A stretch of 64,000 nucleotides of DNA from Solirubrobacterales bacterium. GTDB lineage: Bacteria > Actinomycetota > Thermoleophilia > Solirubrobacterales > 70-9. The position numbers and the translations under genes were made by a program. The notes under the pieces are model-generated. The model did not search any database. It worked only from the letters and a program-made list of their open reading frames with translations, and had not been told where the DNA came from. The first letter of the stretch is position 1; every line of letters begins with the position of its first letter. Positions 16,138 to 25,047 of this stretch are shown one piece after another. The stretch lies in assembly GCA_020438395.1 (NCBI GenBank), contig JAGQUR010000025.1:24720-88719 (forward strand), read 5' to 3'.

Positions 16138-17928
16138 ATGGAGCCCAACGCGAGTTCTGAAGCTGCAGCCCCCCGGATCGCTCCCGGTACTCCCGGTGAC
16201 GGCCTGATCCTCAATCCGAAGACCTGGTCGGCGCCGCATCTCGAGGCCGCCGACGAGGACCGGCTGAAGAAGATGATCGAGTGGTTCGAGAACCGCGGGC
16301 TGAAGCAGCTCAAGGACGATGACCGCGAGAACCGCTGGTACTCGGACTTTCTCGAGATGCAGGCGGAACTCGGGATCTTCAGCACCTTCCTCACTCCGGC
16401 GCGGGACGGTGAAGGCGACCCGGCCAGGCGATGGGACACGACCCGCATCTGCGAGTTCAATGAGCTCTCCGGCTTCTACGGGCTGCCCTACTGGTACACG
16501 TGGCAGGTCTCGATTCTGGGCCTCGGCCCGGTCTTCCAATCCGGGAACGAGACGGCCCGTAAGAAGGCGGCGGCCGAGCTCGAGAAGGGGTCGATCTTTG
16601 CCTTCGGTCTCTCCGAACGCGCACACGGTGCCGACATCTATTCGACCGACATGGTGCTCCGGCCCGCCGGCAATGACGGGGCGGGGGAGACCTACACCGC
16701 GACCGGCGGCAAGTACTACATCGGCAACGGCAACAAGGCGGCGATGGTCTCGGTCTTCGGTCGGGTCGACGGCATCGAGGGACCGGACGGCTACGCATTC
16801 TTCGCCGCCAGCTCCAGCCACAGCAACTACGAGCTGGTCCGCAACGTGGTCAACTCGTCGAACTACGTCTCGCAGTTCAACCTCAACGCCTATCCGGTCG
16901 AGTCGGCGGATGTACTGCACATGGGACCCGGCGCCTTCGACGCCGCCCTGAACACGGTCAACATCGGCAAGTTCAACCTAGGTTTCGCCTCGATCGGGAT
17001 CTGCGAGCACGCCTTCTGGGAAGCGATCACCCATGCCGACAACCGCGTGCTCTACGGCATGAAGGTGACCGACTTCCCCCAGGTCCGGCAGGCCTTCACC
17101 GACGCCTTCGCCCGGGCGGTCGCGATGAAGCTCTTCGCCTGGCGGGCGGTCGACTACTTCCGCGCCGCCTCGCCGGATGACCGGCGCTACCTGCTCTTCA
17201 ACCCGCTGACCAAGATGAAGGTGACGACCGAGGGCGAAAAGGTGATCGACCTGCTCTGGGACGTGATCGCGGCCAAGGGCTTCGAACGGGACATGTGGTT
17301 CGAGATGGCAGCCCGGGACATTCGAGCCCTGCCGAAACTGGAGGGCACGGTCCACGTCAACATGGCCCTGGTCCTCAAGTTCATGGCCTCGTACCTGTTC
17401 AACCCGGACCCAGACCTGCAAGCGCCCGACCGGATGCAGGAGCCGGGCGACGACGATTTCCTCTTCCGACAGGGCCCTGCCCGCGGTCTCGGGAAGATCC
17501 GCTTCAGCCCCTGGGAGAAATCCTATGAGCCTTTCGCCGGGGTGCCGAACGTGGCGAGGTTCATGGAGCTGGCCGAGTCCTTCAAGAGCTTCCTGGTCGA
17601 ATGCGGTCCCGACGAGGACCAGCAGAAGGATCTCGACTTCCTGCTCACCCTGGGCGAGATCTTCACCCTGATCCCCTACGGCCAGCTGATCTGCGAGCAG
17701 GCGGCCCTGATCGGGCTGCCGGAGGACACGCTCGACCAGATCTTCGACGTGATGATCCGAGACTTCTCCGCCTACGCCGCCGAGCTCCACGGCAAGACAT
17801 CGACCACGGAGGCACAGGCCGAGTGGGCGCGTTCGGCGATCACCAGGCCGGTGGTTGACCAGGACCGGTTCGACTCGGTCTGGGAGAAGACCCGCGCTCT
17901 GGCCGGCGGCTACGAAATGAACCCGTAG
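16138..17928 (+). CDS. Acyl-CoA dehydrogenase family protein (large form)
   Basis: The 596-residue flavoprotein is longer than classical 380-400 residue acyl-CoA dehydrogenases. The FAD/substrate region is visible as IFAFGLSERAHGADIYSTDM and ATGGKYYIGNGNKAAMVSVF, corresponding to the usual (T/S)E..AGSD and GxKxxITNG blocks. The C-terminal helical part carries FTDAFARAVAMKLFAWRAVDYF and a long extra tail. It probably oxidises an acyl-CoA thioester in fatty-acid or related catabolism, passing electrons to ETF. Chain length is unknown. It is followed after 10 bp by an SRPBCC protein. Confidence 0.88.
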   Translation: MEPNASSEAAAPRIAPGTPGDGLILNPKTWSAPHLEAADEDRLKKMIEWFENRGLKQLKDDDRENRWYSDFLEMQAELGIFSTFLTPARDGEGDPARRWDTTRICEFNELSGFYGLPYWYTWQVSILGLGPVFQSGNETARKKAAAELEKGSIFAFGLSERAHGADIYSTDMVLRPAGNDGAGETYTATGGKYYIGNGNKAAMVSVFGRVDGIEGPDGYAFFAASSSHSNYELVRNVVNSSNYVSQFNLNAYPVESADVLHMGPGAFDAALNTVNIGKFNLGFASIGICEHAFWEAITHADNRVLYGMKVTDFPQVRQAFTDAFARAVAMKLFAWRAVDYFRAASPDDRRYLLFNPLTKMKVTTEGEKVIDLLWDVIAAKGFERDMWFEMAARDIRALPKLEGTVHVNMALVLKFMASYLFNPDPDLQAPDRMQEPGDDDFLFRQGPARGLGKIRFSPWEKSYEPFAGVPNVARFMELAESFKSFLVECGPDEDQQKDLDFLLTLGEIFTLIPYGQLICEQAALIGLPEDTLDQIFDVMIRDFSAYAAELHGKTSTTEAQAEWARSAITRPVVDQDRFDSVWEKTRALAGGYEMNP

Positions 17929-17931
17929 AAT
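17926..17931 (+). promoter_or_regulatory. Leaderless -10 for the SRPBCC gene
   Basis: TAGAAT overlaps the preceding stop codon (TAG) and lies 7 bases before the ATG at 17939. The gene may have its own promoter in addition to readthrough. Confidence 0.45.
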
Positions 17932-17938
17932 CGCGCTC

Positions 17939-18364
17939 ATGCAGCGGATGCGATTCGACAAGGATTTTGACCTGCCGCCCGACCAGGTGTTCAGCTTCTT
18001 CGCCGAGCACGAAAACCTGGGGGGCGTTCTCGGAGCAGAGGTGACCAGACTGAGCGACGGCACTGACGGCCACCGCAACGGGGTCGGCTCTTCACGTCGC
18101 CTGAAGCCGCCCGGCCCGGTTCCCGCCTTCGAGGAGACGGTCACCGAGTTCGTACCGGACGAGAAGATCGTCTACAAGATCACCAAGGGAACCCCGCTGA
18201 ACCATCATCTCGGCACGGTCACCTTCGCGCCGACCGAATCCGGGACTCACATGGAGTGGAACATCGAGATCGGCGCCGCCTTTCCCGGTCTCGACTTCAT
18301 CATCTCCAAGGTTCTGATCAGGAACATCGGAGGCGGGCTCGACCGCATGTCGATTCCCGCCTGA
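17939..18364 (+). CDS. SRPBCC (START-like) family protein
   Basis: The 141-residue protein has the helix-grip fold pattern: DFDLPPDQVFSFFAEHENLGGVL at the start, a central beta-rich part (EETVTEFVPDEKIVYKITKG), and the terminal helix after THMEWNIEIGAAFPGLDFI. SRPBCC proteins bind hydrophobic ligands. Placement next to the acyl-CoA dehydrogenase suggests lipid or polyketide-like ligand handling. No catalytic residues can be named. It converges on the antiporter gene with a 4-bp gap. Confidence 0.8.
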   Translation: MQRMRFDKDFDLPPDQVFSFFAEHENLGGVLGAEVTRLSDGTDGHRNGVGSSRRLKPPGPVPAFEETVTEFVPDEKIVYKITKGTPLNHHLGTVTFAPTESGTHMEWNIEIGAAFPGLDFIISKVLIRNIGGGLDRMSIPA

Positions 18365-18368
18365 GGTC

Positions 18369-19610
18369 TCATTTCCTGATCTGGAGTTCCATCGCCTCCT
18401 CGCTCTCGGCGGCGGCTCCGTCTGACCTGATCACGCGAGAGTAGAGGTTGATCAGCGGTTCGGCCGTCAGTCCGTGGGCGAAGACGCTGACCAGAACGGT
18501 GAAAGTCATTGCCGCGAGGACGGTCGCAAGGGCAGGCAGCTCCGGTTCCTCCTCGATCACGACCAGGGCAAGGATGATCGAGGCGAGTCCCCGCGGTCCG
18601 AACCACCCCATGAAGAGGACCGAGCTTCGCTTCAGCCCGGTCCCGATCGTGGATATTGCGACCGGGACCATCCTGATCAGGGTGAGACTGAGCAGGCCGT
18701 AGACGATCACGTGCCAGGTCAGGCCGTCGAGCAGCGTGATCGCGCTGGCACCGAACACGAAGAAGATGATCAGGTTGAGGAGCTGGCCCTCGTCCTCGGT
18801 GAACGCGAGGATCCTCTGACCGGTGTGAGGGGTGATGCGTCCGGCTGCCAGCCCGGCGGTGAAGGCCGCGATGAAGCCGTTTCCGCCAAGGAAGTCGGCC
18901 AGGGCCCAGGATCCGACGGCCAGCCCGACCAGGCCGAGCTGCTGGAAGGGCGTGGAGACCAGGTCGCGGTCCGTAGCCCGCTCGAAGAGGAAGCCGCCGG
19001 CCAGTCCGGTGGCGAGTCCGACCCCCGCGCCGATCCCGATCTGCTCGATCACGAAGGTCGCCCATCCGGTGGCGGTCACGACGGTTTCGGTCACCGCTAG
19101 TCCCACGAAGAGGAAGAGGAACGGAATCGAGAGTCCGTCGTTGAGGCCGCTTTCCACGTTCAGGGCCTGCCTGATTCGCTGAGGCACCTTCTGGCTTGAA
19201 ACCACGGCCTGGCCCAGGGCGGCGTCGGTGGGAGCGAGGATCGCCGCCACGATTGCGGCTTCCCAGAACTCGACTTCCTTCAGCAGCACGGCGCCGATCA
19301 GGACGCCCAGAATGATGGTCAGCGGCATCCCGATGCCGAGCAGCCGGACCGGCAGGTTGCGGTTCCCGCTCAGTGCGCGAAGGTCGATTCTGGCCGCGTC
19401 CGCAAAGAGCACGATCACGAGGGCGATCTCGGCGAGGGCCAGTCCGGTCTCGCCGGTCAGGGTCAGATCGAAAACCCCCAGCACGTCGGGGCCGAGCAGG
19501 ACACCTGCCGCAACGAACACCATGGGAGGAGTGATGGCCCAGCCGGAGAGCTTGTCCGAAACCAGGCTGTAGGCGAACAGGACCGCGGCGATGATTCCGA
19601 TTTCGGCCAT
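18369..19610 (-). CDS. Na+/H+ (cation:proton) antiporter, CPA1/NhaP-like
   Basis: The 413-residue protein has about twelve membrane helices. The CPA1 ion-site motif appears as NVESGLNDG in the middle of the protein, and the unwound-helix region reads LAPTDAALGQAVVSS. A conserved GFIAAFTAG and the late motif FMGWFGPRGLASI complete the family signature. It exchanges Na+ or K+ for H+ at the inner membrane for pH and salt homeostasis. A minus-strand TAGAGT lies 9 bases before the ATG. The plsC gene ends 38 bp upstream on the same strand. Confidence 0.93.
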   Translation of the reverse strand: MAEIGIIAAVLFAYSLVSDKLSGWAITPPMVFVAAGVLLGPDVLGVFDLTLTGETGLALAEIALVIVLFADAARIDLRALSGNRNLPVRLLGIGMPLTIILGVLIGAVLLKEVEFWEAAIVAAILAPTDAALGQAVVSSQKVPQRIRQALNVESGLNDGLSIPFLFLFVGLAVTETVVTATGWATFVIEQIGIGAGVGLATGLAGGFLFERATDRDLVSTPFQQLGLVGLAVGSWALADFLGGNGFIAAFTAGLAAGRITPHTGQRILAFTEDEGQLLNLIIFFVFGASAITLLDGLTWHVIVYGLLSLTLIRMVPVAISTIGTGLKRSSVLFMGWFGPRGLASIILALVVIEEEPELPALATVLAAMTFTVLVSVFAHGLTAEPLINLYSRVIRSDGAAAESEEAMELQIRK

Positions 19611-19648
19611 CTGGCAGCGACTCTAATCGAGGGTCCGGTGGCTCCGGG

Positions 19649-20317
19649 TCAGGAGGCGATCGGCGCCTTGGCGCGGATTTCGTCGAGCAGACGCTGGGCC
19701 ATTTCCTGGTCGTCTTCGTCCGGACGCGGCTGGCCACCCGCCGGTTCGAAGAACTCGACCGTGACCAGCGGCCGTTTGGGGAAGCGCTTCAGGTCGGTGC
19801 CGCCGGTCACTGCGACAAGTACGACCGGCGTTCCCGGGCAGGCCCGGGCCAGTCGGGAGATCCCGCGCCGGGCCCTCAGGTTGGTGCCGCGGGAAAGGGT
19901 GCCCTCGGGGAAGATTCCGATCGTCTCGCCGCGGCCGGCCGCATCGACCGCTGCCTCCAGCGCCGCGGTGTCACTCTCTCCGCGGCGAATCGGGATCTGG
20001 GCGGCTTCGTCGAGAATCCAGGCAAGCGGCCGGAATTTCCAGAGGGTGTGCTTGGCGAGGAAGCGGAGCTGGCGCTGTTTCCACATCATCGCCTCAATGA
20101 TCGCCAGCGGGTCAAGCCACGAATCGTGGTTGGAGACGATCAGCGCGCCGCCCTTGCCCGGCAGGTGTTCGAGGCCCTTGACCTGGATGCGCGCCCACCA
20201 GCGGAGCGGCCGCAGGATGAGGCGGACGGTCTGGTAGAGCATCCAGCCCCGTCGTTCGGAGACCGCGGTCGTGATCTCTTCGGCCGCGACGGAATCGTCG
20301 GCGATCGACGTACTCAT
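19649..20317 (-). CDS. 1-acyl-glycerol-3-phosphate acyltransferase-type (PlsC) protein
   Basis: The 222-residue acyltransferase has the catalytic NHDSWLD (NHx4D) motif, the substrate-binding FPEGTLSRG motif, and PIRRGESD. It transfers an acyl chain to a lysophospholipid or related acceptor at the membrane face. The N-terminus lacks a clear membrane helix, which suggests peripheral attachment. A Shine-Dalgarno-like GGAAAG precedes the ATG. The start lies 125 bp downstream of the previous minus-strand gene, and that gap holds a small hairpin. Confidence 0.92.
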   Translation of the reverse strand: MSTSIADDSVAAEEITTAVSERRGWMLYQTVRLILRPLRWWARIQVKGLEHLPGKGGALIVSNHDSWLDPLAIIEAMMWKQRQLRFLAKHTLWKFRPLAWILDEAAQIPIRRGESDTAALEAAVDAAGRGETIGIFPEGTLSRGTNLRARRGISRLARACPGTPVVLVAVTGGTDLKRFPKRPLVTVEFFEPAGGQPRPDEDDQEMAQRLLDEIRAKAPIAS

Positions 20318-20418
20318 CGTCTTTCCACAGTGCCTTGCGGATCCATGAACACACGACTCTAGAGCCTGTGGGTATGAAGACTCGCCTGTTTGTCTAAATC
20401 ATCCGAAACGGGTGATCC

Positions 20419-20436
20419 GGGCCGGTGCTACGGCCC
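20419..20436 (-). terminator. Weak hairpin after the 20443 membrane-protein gene
   Basis: GGGCCG-GTGCTA-CGGCCC forms a 6-bp GC stem 7 bp past the stop of the minus-strand membrane-protein gene, without a T-run. The rest of the 125-bp gap shows nothing recognisable. Confidence 0.35.
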
Positions 20437-20442
20437 CTGGAC

Positions 20443-21243
20443 TCAGGCGCTGAGCTTCCCGGACTTCAACTGGCGGGGGGAGGGGCCGGGCAGGATGGTG
20501 CCTTCCTTCTGCTGCATCATCTTCCGGGTCAGCACCACAACAGCGATCGCGAACAGCGGGGAGAGAGCCACTTCGGCGAGGGCTTCCCCCAGACCGACCG
20601 CGATGAAGGAGTGGCCGAGGAGCGCTTCGCAGGCCGCTTCGATTCCCTTCCGGACCGATTCGCCCAGCACCTCGATCGGAACCAGGATCATGAAGACCAG
20701 CCAGTAACTGCCGCGGACCAGTCGGAAGCTTCTTCTGAACGCAGACTTCACGCCCTGTTGCTCGATTTCGACGATCGGCCCGGCCAGGGCGAAATAGACG
20801 AGCGCGGCGAAGCCCGGAATGATCAGCAGCACGAAGCCGAAGGCGATCGACAGCACGTAGAGGACGTCGACCACGATCAGGGGACCGAACTTCAGGTGCT
20901 TTGTCAGGAACCGGATGCCCGGGGGCCTGCCGTCCTCCGCATGGGTCAGCGAAAGCCCGATCGCACCGGCCAGGAATACCTCCCCGAGGACGCCGGTGGC
21001 CGTCACCGCGAGGGCGCCGACGATCAGGGCCAGTACTTTCACGTCGTGGCCGGGACCGATCGACTCGAGCGCGTGGGAGTCGGCGGCGCCCAGCAGCCCG
21101 AGCGGAACGAAGATGATCAGCGAGAGGGTGAGGATGTCTGCCCACCAGGCGCGGTAGACGTGGAAGATTCCGTCGATGACGTCGACCGCCTCGCCCATGA
21201 GGCGGTTCAGGCGATCGCTCTTCTTCTGCTCACGGGCGGCCAT
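20443..21243 (-). CDS. Multi-pass membrane protein (YciC/GDPD-membrane-domain-like)
   Basis: The 266-residue protein has six hydrophobic segments and a conserved-looking cytoplasmic block GPIVEIEQQGVKSAFRRSFRLVRGSYW. This pattern, a Pro/Glu segment then A-RS--L--G-YW, is characteristic of the YciC/UPF0259 and glycerophosphodiester-phosphodiesterase membrane-domain superfamily. No catalytic domain is attached. The role may be membrane organisation or transport; it is unknown. The ATG lies 44 bp downstream of the HPP gene stop, so it could be cotranscribed with it. Confidence 0.7.
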   Translation of the reverse strand: MAAREQKKSDRLNRLMGEAVDVIDGIFHVYRAWWADILTLSLIIFVPLGLLGAADSHALESIGPGHDVKVLALIVGALAVTATGVLGEVFLAGAIGLSLTHAEDGRPPGIRFLTKHLKFGPLIVVDVLYVLSIAFGFVLLIIPGFAALVYFALAGPIVEIEQQGVKSAFRRSFRLVRGSYWLVFMILVPIEVLGESVRKGIEAACEALLGHSFIAVGLGEALAEVALSPLFAIAVVVLTRKMMQQKEGTILPGPSPRQLKSGKLSA

Positions 21244-21287
21244 GCGCCGGAAAGTCTTTCAGCAACGGGCCGAAATGCCCGTGAGGG

Positions 21288-22022
21288 TCAGGTCTGGCCC
21301 CGGGGCGGGGCCGCTCCTGTCTGTTTCTGCCTCTCGCGGCGCTGGGCCGCCTCGGTCTGCACCGCATCGAGGATCGCTTCCAGGTCCTCGCGGTTGATGT
21401 CGTAGGTGCTGCCGACCCGTCCGAGTACGGCGTCGAGGTCGGCGTCTGTGAACTGGCCTTCGCCTGCCTTGACGCCCGGTCCGGGAGAGGGGACGAGGGC
21501 CCGGTGGGGGTAGGAATGGCCGGTCACGACCCGGTGAAACACCCAGGCCAGGGCGACGATCGCCAGCGAGTCAAGCAGGATCGGAACCACCGGGAAGAGG
21601 GTTCCGATGTCGGTGTCGGTGGTCGCGGCGAGGACCGCGGTCAGCGCGGCCGCCCCTCCGGGAGGGTGGAGGCAGCGGGCCACCGTCATTACCGCGATCG
21701 CCGCAGCCACGGCCACTCCCGCCGCCAGTGGTTCGGGGGAGATCAGGTGAACGCAGACGACCCCGGTCAGGGCCGAGATCGTGCTGCCCCCGATCACCGG
21801 CCAGGGCTGGGCAAGCGGCGTGGCGGGGACGGCAAAGACGAGTACGGCCGAAGCTCCGACCGGCGCCAGGATCCAGGTCTGGTCGTGAAGCTCGTGACCG
21901 GCCAGGTTCGCGCTGATTCCGATCAGCGCGACCCCGGCCAGGGCACCGGCACAGGCAAGGGCCCGGTCGCGAACCGTCGCGCCGGGCAGAAGCGGCACGA
22001 ACCACCACTTGCCCTCCGTCAC
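21288..22022 (-). CDS. HPP family membrane protein
   Basis: The 244-residue protein contains the name-giving HPP motif in VARCLHPPGGAAALTAV and the upstream block WILAPVGASAVLVFAVPATPLAQPW, with four to five membrane helices. HPP proteins include plastid nitrite transporters; bacterial substrates are mostly untested. A soluble C-terminal tail (DADLDAVLGRVGSTYDINREDLEAI) is additional to the core. The GTG start is 1 bp after the stop of the upstream exported-protein gene, indicating tight coupling. Confidence 0.88.
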   Translation of the reverse strand: MTEGKWWFVPLLPGATVRDRALACAGALAGVALIGISANLAGHELHDQTWILAPVGASAVLVFAVPATPLAQPWPVIGGSTISALTGVVCVHLISPEPLAAGVAVAAAIAVMTVARCLHPPGGAAALTAVLAATTDTDIGTLFPVVPILLDSLAIVALAWVFHRVVTGHSYPHRALVPSPGPGVKAGEGQFTDADLDAVLGRVGSTYDINREDLEAILDAVQTEAAQRRERQKQTGAAPPRGQT

Positions 22023-22023
22023 G

Positions 22024-22569
22024 TCAGGCCTTGCGGCAAAGCGCCCTCGCGTTGGTCAGCTCGGCATCACCGAGATCCCTGGCCTGGCCGAAGGATTCCC
22101 AGCCGACCTTCCACTGGCTGCCGCGACGAGCCACGGCGGTCACATAGGACCCGCCCTTGATCTTTCCTCGCACGATCGCGGTGATGTTCCTGCCCCTGAT
22201 CCGGGCGTTCTCTACCCGCCAGCCTTTCTTCACGAAACTTTCCCCGCCGTCGTAGCTGAAGGAGCCGTTGGCGCAGTAGACGCTGTCGACGTACACCCCG
22301 TCGGCCCTGGTGCCGGCGATCATCTTGTTCTTGAGGATTCCGTAGACGCGGCGGTTGACCTTGCATTTTGCGAGTCGCTTGCGCGCGGCCCGTTTGGCCG
22401 CCGGGGTGTTGGCTGTCCGGATCTGCTTGCTGAACTTGGTGCAGCCCGGCTGCTTCCACCTGGCCTCGGCCGGTGATTCGACCATGAAGAGTGAAACCGT
22501 GATGGCGACTGCTGCCACCACCGAACCGGTCAGCCTGCCGGTGCTCATCCTGCGCATCGCTGAGAACAT
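22024..22569 (-). CDS. Small exported protein, unrecognised
   Basis: From the ATG giving MFSAMRRMSTGRL the product is about 181 residues. A signal peptide (GSVVAAVAITVSLFMVESPAEA) is followed by a basic, Cys-containing domain with paired Cys near GCTKFSKQ and LAKCKVNRR, and later YCANGSF and ALCRKA. The four cysteines suggest two disulfides outside the membrane. A Shine-Dalgarno-like AAAGGCGG precedes tandem ATGs (22572/22569). I recognise no family. It is tightly coupled to the HPP gene. Confidence 0.65.
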   Translation of the reverse strand: MFSAMRRMSTGRLTGSVVAAVAITVSLFMVESPAEARWKQPGCTKFSKQIRTANTPAAKRAARKRLAKCKVNRRVYGILKNKMIAGTRADGVYVDSVYCANGSFSYDGGESFVKKGWRVENARIRGRNITAIVRGKIKGGSYVTAVARRGSQWKVGWESFGQARDLGDAELTNARALCRKA

Positions 22570-22695
22570 CATCTGCCCGCCTTTCGGTCTTGCTCGTGAG
22601 TTCGTCTTCCCCCGGACCACGCCAACCATATGAACTGGACCGGGAGAACGTCCCCCGGCCGCGAGTGGCCGGCTACTGGTCTCGGCCGGGGTCGG

Positions 22696-23538
22696 TCAGC
22701 CGAGTTCGAGGGTGGTGATGCCGTAGATCCGGTCGAGGGGGAGGTCCGGGGCTGGGCCTCGGTACATGCGGGTGGTGGGGAAGCTCTTCTCCATGCCCAG
22801 GTTTGTGAAGAGGTCGAAGGCGTTCCGGTTGGGCTCGGGGGCGTCGACCGAGATCGGGCCGGTCAAGCGTCCGGCGAGGGCGAGGAGCAGGTCCCGGGCG
22901 GTGTCCTTGTTGGCGGCGAAGAAGGGGCCGATCCGGTTGCCGGTGCTGGTCGGGCGGGAGGCGGCGAAGCCGGTGATCTCGCCGTCGTTCGTGGCTACCA
23001 GGCCCTGGCGGCCCTCTCCGTTCATCCACTGGCTCAGGAAATCGGGCCTCGGGCCGAAGTAGTGGCCGGCGTCGAAGGCGACCAGATCTTCGAAGGGCAC
23101 CGAGGTGGCGGGCTGGATAGGTGAGCCCGGTTCCGGGTCCGGAAGGTCAGCGGCCTCGGCCGAGAACCTGGCGTTTCCGTAGGCGGGCTCGAACCCTTCA
23201 GACGCGTAGGTGGCGACCTGCTCGGGAACCGCGTCGAGGCCAAGGGTCAGACCTTCGAAACGTCCAAGAGTCTCATCCCACAACTGCTTGCCAAGTCCCT
23301 GCCCCCGCAACTCAGCGGCCACGATGTACAGACCGACGAAGGCGACATCCGGGGAACCGCGGACGACCGAGATCGTGGCGACCGTCTCGCCGTCCGTTAC
23401 CGAGCGGAAGAAGCCTTCGGGGTCGGCGGCGAAGAAGGGCCGGTGATCACCGAGACCGGGCTGCCAGCCCTCGGACTCGGCCCAGGCAACCGCCTCGCCG
23501 ACCCCCGTCTCGTCCATCGTCTCAACGTCCGGATTCAA
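22696..23538 (-). CDS. GNAT acetyltransferase with YitH-type C-terminal domain
   Basis: The 280-residue protein is a two-part GNAT. The N-terminal half has VGLYIVAAELRGQGLGKQLWD, the acetyl-CoA pyrophosphate loop R-x-x-G-x-G. The C-terminal half (GLVATNDGEITGFAASRPT, then IGPFFAANKDTARDLLLAL) matches the second domain found in YitH-like acetyltransferases. The substrate is unknown. Its start overlaps the end of the haem membrane protein gene by 4 bp, placing it last in the redox operon. Confidence 0.85.
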   Translation of the reverse strand: MNPDVETMDETGVGEAVAWAESEGWQPGLGDHRPFFAADPEGFFRSVTDGETVATISVVRGSPDVAFVGLYIVAAELRGQGLGKQLWDETLGRFEGLTLGLDAVPEQVATYASEGFEPAYGNARFSAEAADLPDPEPGSPIQPATSVPFEDLVAFDAGHYFGPRPDFLSQWMNGEGRQGLVATNDGEITGFAASRPTSTGNRIGPFFAANKDTARDLLLALAGRLTGPISVDAPEPNRNAFDLFTNLGMEKSFPTTRMYRGPAPDLPLDRIYGITTLELG

Positions 23539-24137
23539 TGCCGGTCAATCATGACCGTTCCCGCGGAGGCGGGGGTGCCGGCCACCCGGGCCGGGGCCGG
23601 CTTGCTGCTCCGTTGGGTCAAGCGCATGATCAGCAGCACCAGGGCCGGGCCCGAAGTGAGCGCAACCGGGATCCAGACCCAGGGCTGGAAGGCGTCGGTG
23701 CCGGCGCCGAAGGTGTGGACCAGGCCGAGCAGCCAGAAGATCGCGATGAAACGGTGAGCGGTGCGCCAGCGCGACGGCCCGATCCAGCGGCGCAGGTAGT
23801 AGCTCAGACCGAGCAGGGCCAGTCCGTAGCCGGCGATGATCCCGATCCCGGTCCAAAGCGAGCGGTAGGACATCACGAAGGGAATGGAGATCCCGGCCAG
23901 GCCGGGCTTCAGCCACGGGTCGCCGAGCAGGATCAGGCCATGAGCGGCGACCAGCACGATCGTCGCCATTGAAAGCGCCTCGTGGAGAGGCCTGAGTTCG
24001 AAGTTCTTCCTCAGCTTCGGAAAAGGCATGCCCCGGCTGCTGAGCAGGCCGATGGTCACCGAGAGCCCGGCAAAGAGGATCGCCGCGATACCCGCACCGC
24101 GGCTGAGGATCCAGAAGATGTGAACGCCATTACTCAC
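23535..24137 (-). CDS. Ferric-reductase-like transmembrane haem protein
   Basis: The 200-residue protein has about six membrane helices. His52 (RPLHEAL) and His66 (AAHGLIL) in one helix and His128 (TAHRFIA) and His141 (LVHTFGAG) in another are spaced 13-14 residues apart, the bis-haem pattern of the ferric-reductase / cytochrome b558 superfamily (PF01794). It lacks the FAD/NAD(P)H domains of full NOX/FRE enzymes, so electrons must come from a partner. It lies between ApbE (8-bp overlap) and GNAT (4-bp overlap). This matches known ApbE-linked extracytoplasmic electron-transfer operons in which a haem membrane protein moves electrons to a covalent flavoprotein. The start is GTG. Confidence 0.87.
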   Translation of the reverse strand: MSNGVHIFWILSRGAGIAAILFAGLSVTIGLLSSRGMPFPKLRKNFELRPLHEALSMATIVLVAAHGLILLGDPWLKPGLAGISIPFVMSYRSLWTGIGIIAGYGLALLGLSYYLRRWIGPSRWRTAHRFIAIFWLLGLVHTFGAGTDAFQPWVWIPVALTSGPALVLLIMRLTQRSSKPAPARVAGTPASAGTVMIDRH

Positions 24138-25047
24138 GGCCCGGCCTCCGTCGGAAATCCCAGGCGCGGATCTCGCCGCTGTCGGTCACGAACATGCCGC
24201 CGTCGATCAGCCATTCGGAGGCGCGGTCGGGTCCGGAAAGCAGGGCTGCCTTCGCCCGCACCTCGGCTTCGACCGCGGTGGGGGCCACGGCGGTCACCTG
24301 GACCAGTCCGGTCCGGGCCGGCAGGCCGGTGCGGGGGTCGATCAGATGGTGGGAGCGTCCCGATTCGACCTCCCAGGAGCGGCGGGTCGTGCCACTGGTG
24401 GCGATCGCGCCCGACGGGGCGGTGTAGTCGGCGATCACCCCGGCATCGGGGAAAGGGGAGGTGACGTCGATCCGGCGCTCGGCACCGTTGGTTCCGCCGA
24501 ACCGAAGGTCGCCGGCACATACAACTGCCCAGGAATCGAAGTCCCGCAGCCTCTCGGCGACGATGTCGGCGGCCAGGCCCTTGCCGATGCCCCCGGAATC
24601 CAGGCGCAGCCCGGGAGGGCGGATCACGGCCGATGCGTCGCGGTCGACCTTCACGTCGGACCAGTTCCATTGCCTGGCCGGGACGGTCGCCGTGGGAGTT
24701 TCCGGTCGCGGCTCGAGCGGGCTGTCCGGATCGATCGATTCGGTGTATCCGGCGGCTTCGACCTGATCGAGCAGCGTGGCGTCAACCAGACCGCCGCTCA
24801 TCTCGCCGGCCAGGCGGACATCCTCGGCGAAGCGCAGGAGGAGCGGGCTCGCGGCCACGGACTGTTCGGAGTTGGCGTTCAGCCGACAGAGCTCGCTCGA
24901 CTCTTCGAAGCGGGTCAGCCGCCGGTGCAGGTCAAGAACCATCTCCCGGGCCTCTTCGACCGCGAGGTCGGATCCGGGCCCTTCAGCCTGGATCAGGACC
25001 TTGCCGCCGAGGGCCGGGAAGTCGAGGGTCGTGACCTGTGCGTTCAT
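24130..25047 (-). CDS. apbE: FAD:protein FMN transferase
   Basis: The 305-residue enzyme has ApbE signatures: the early TRFEESSELCRLNAN, the FAD-binding LDSGGIGKGLAADIVAERL, and SHHLIDPRTGLPARTG near the C-terminus. It covalently attaches FMN from FAD to a Thr/Ser in target extracytoplasmic flavoproteins. No lipoprotein Cys or signal peptide is visible at the N-terminus, so this copy may be cytosolic or non-classically exported. It overlaps the upstream small membrane-protein gene by 4 bp (ATGA). No standard FMN-binding domain protein is present nearby, which is unusual. Confidence 0.93.
   Translation of the reverse strand: MNAQVTTLDFPALGGKVLIQAEGPGSDLAVEEAREMVLDLHRRLTRFEESSELCRLNANSEQSVAASPLLLRFAEDVRLAGEMSGGLVDATLLDQVEAAGYTESIDPDSPLEPRPETPTATVPARQWNWSDVKVDRDASAVIRPPGLRLDSGGIGKGLAADIVAERLRDFDSWAVVCAGDLRFGGTNGAERRIDVTSPFPDAGVIADYTAPSGAIATSGTTRRSWEVESGRSHHLIDPRTGLPARTGLVQVTAVAPTAVEAEVRAKAALLSGPDRASEWLIDGGMFVTDSGEIRAWDFRRRPGRE

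Noticed and set aside
18247..19737. 496-codon minus frame overlapping the Na+/H+ antiporter
   Set aside because: Arg/Gly/Pro-rich translation typical of a shadow; the antiporter frame holds the NDG motif and helices.
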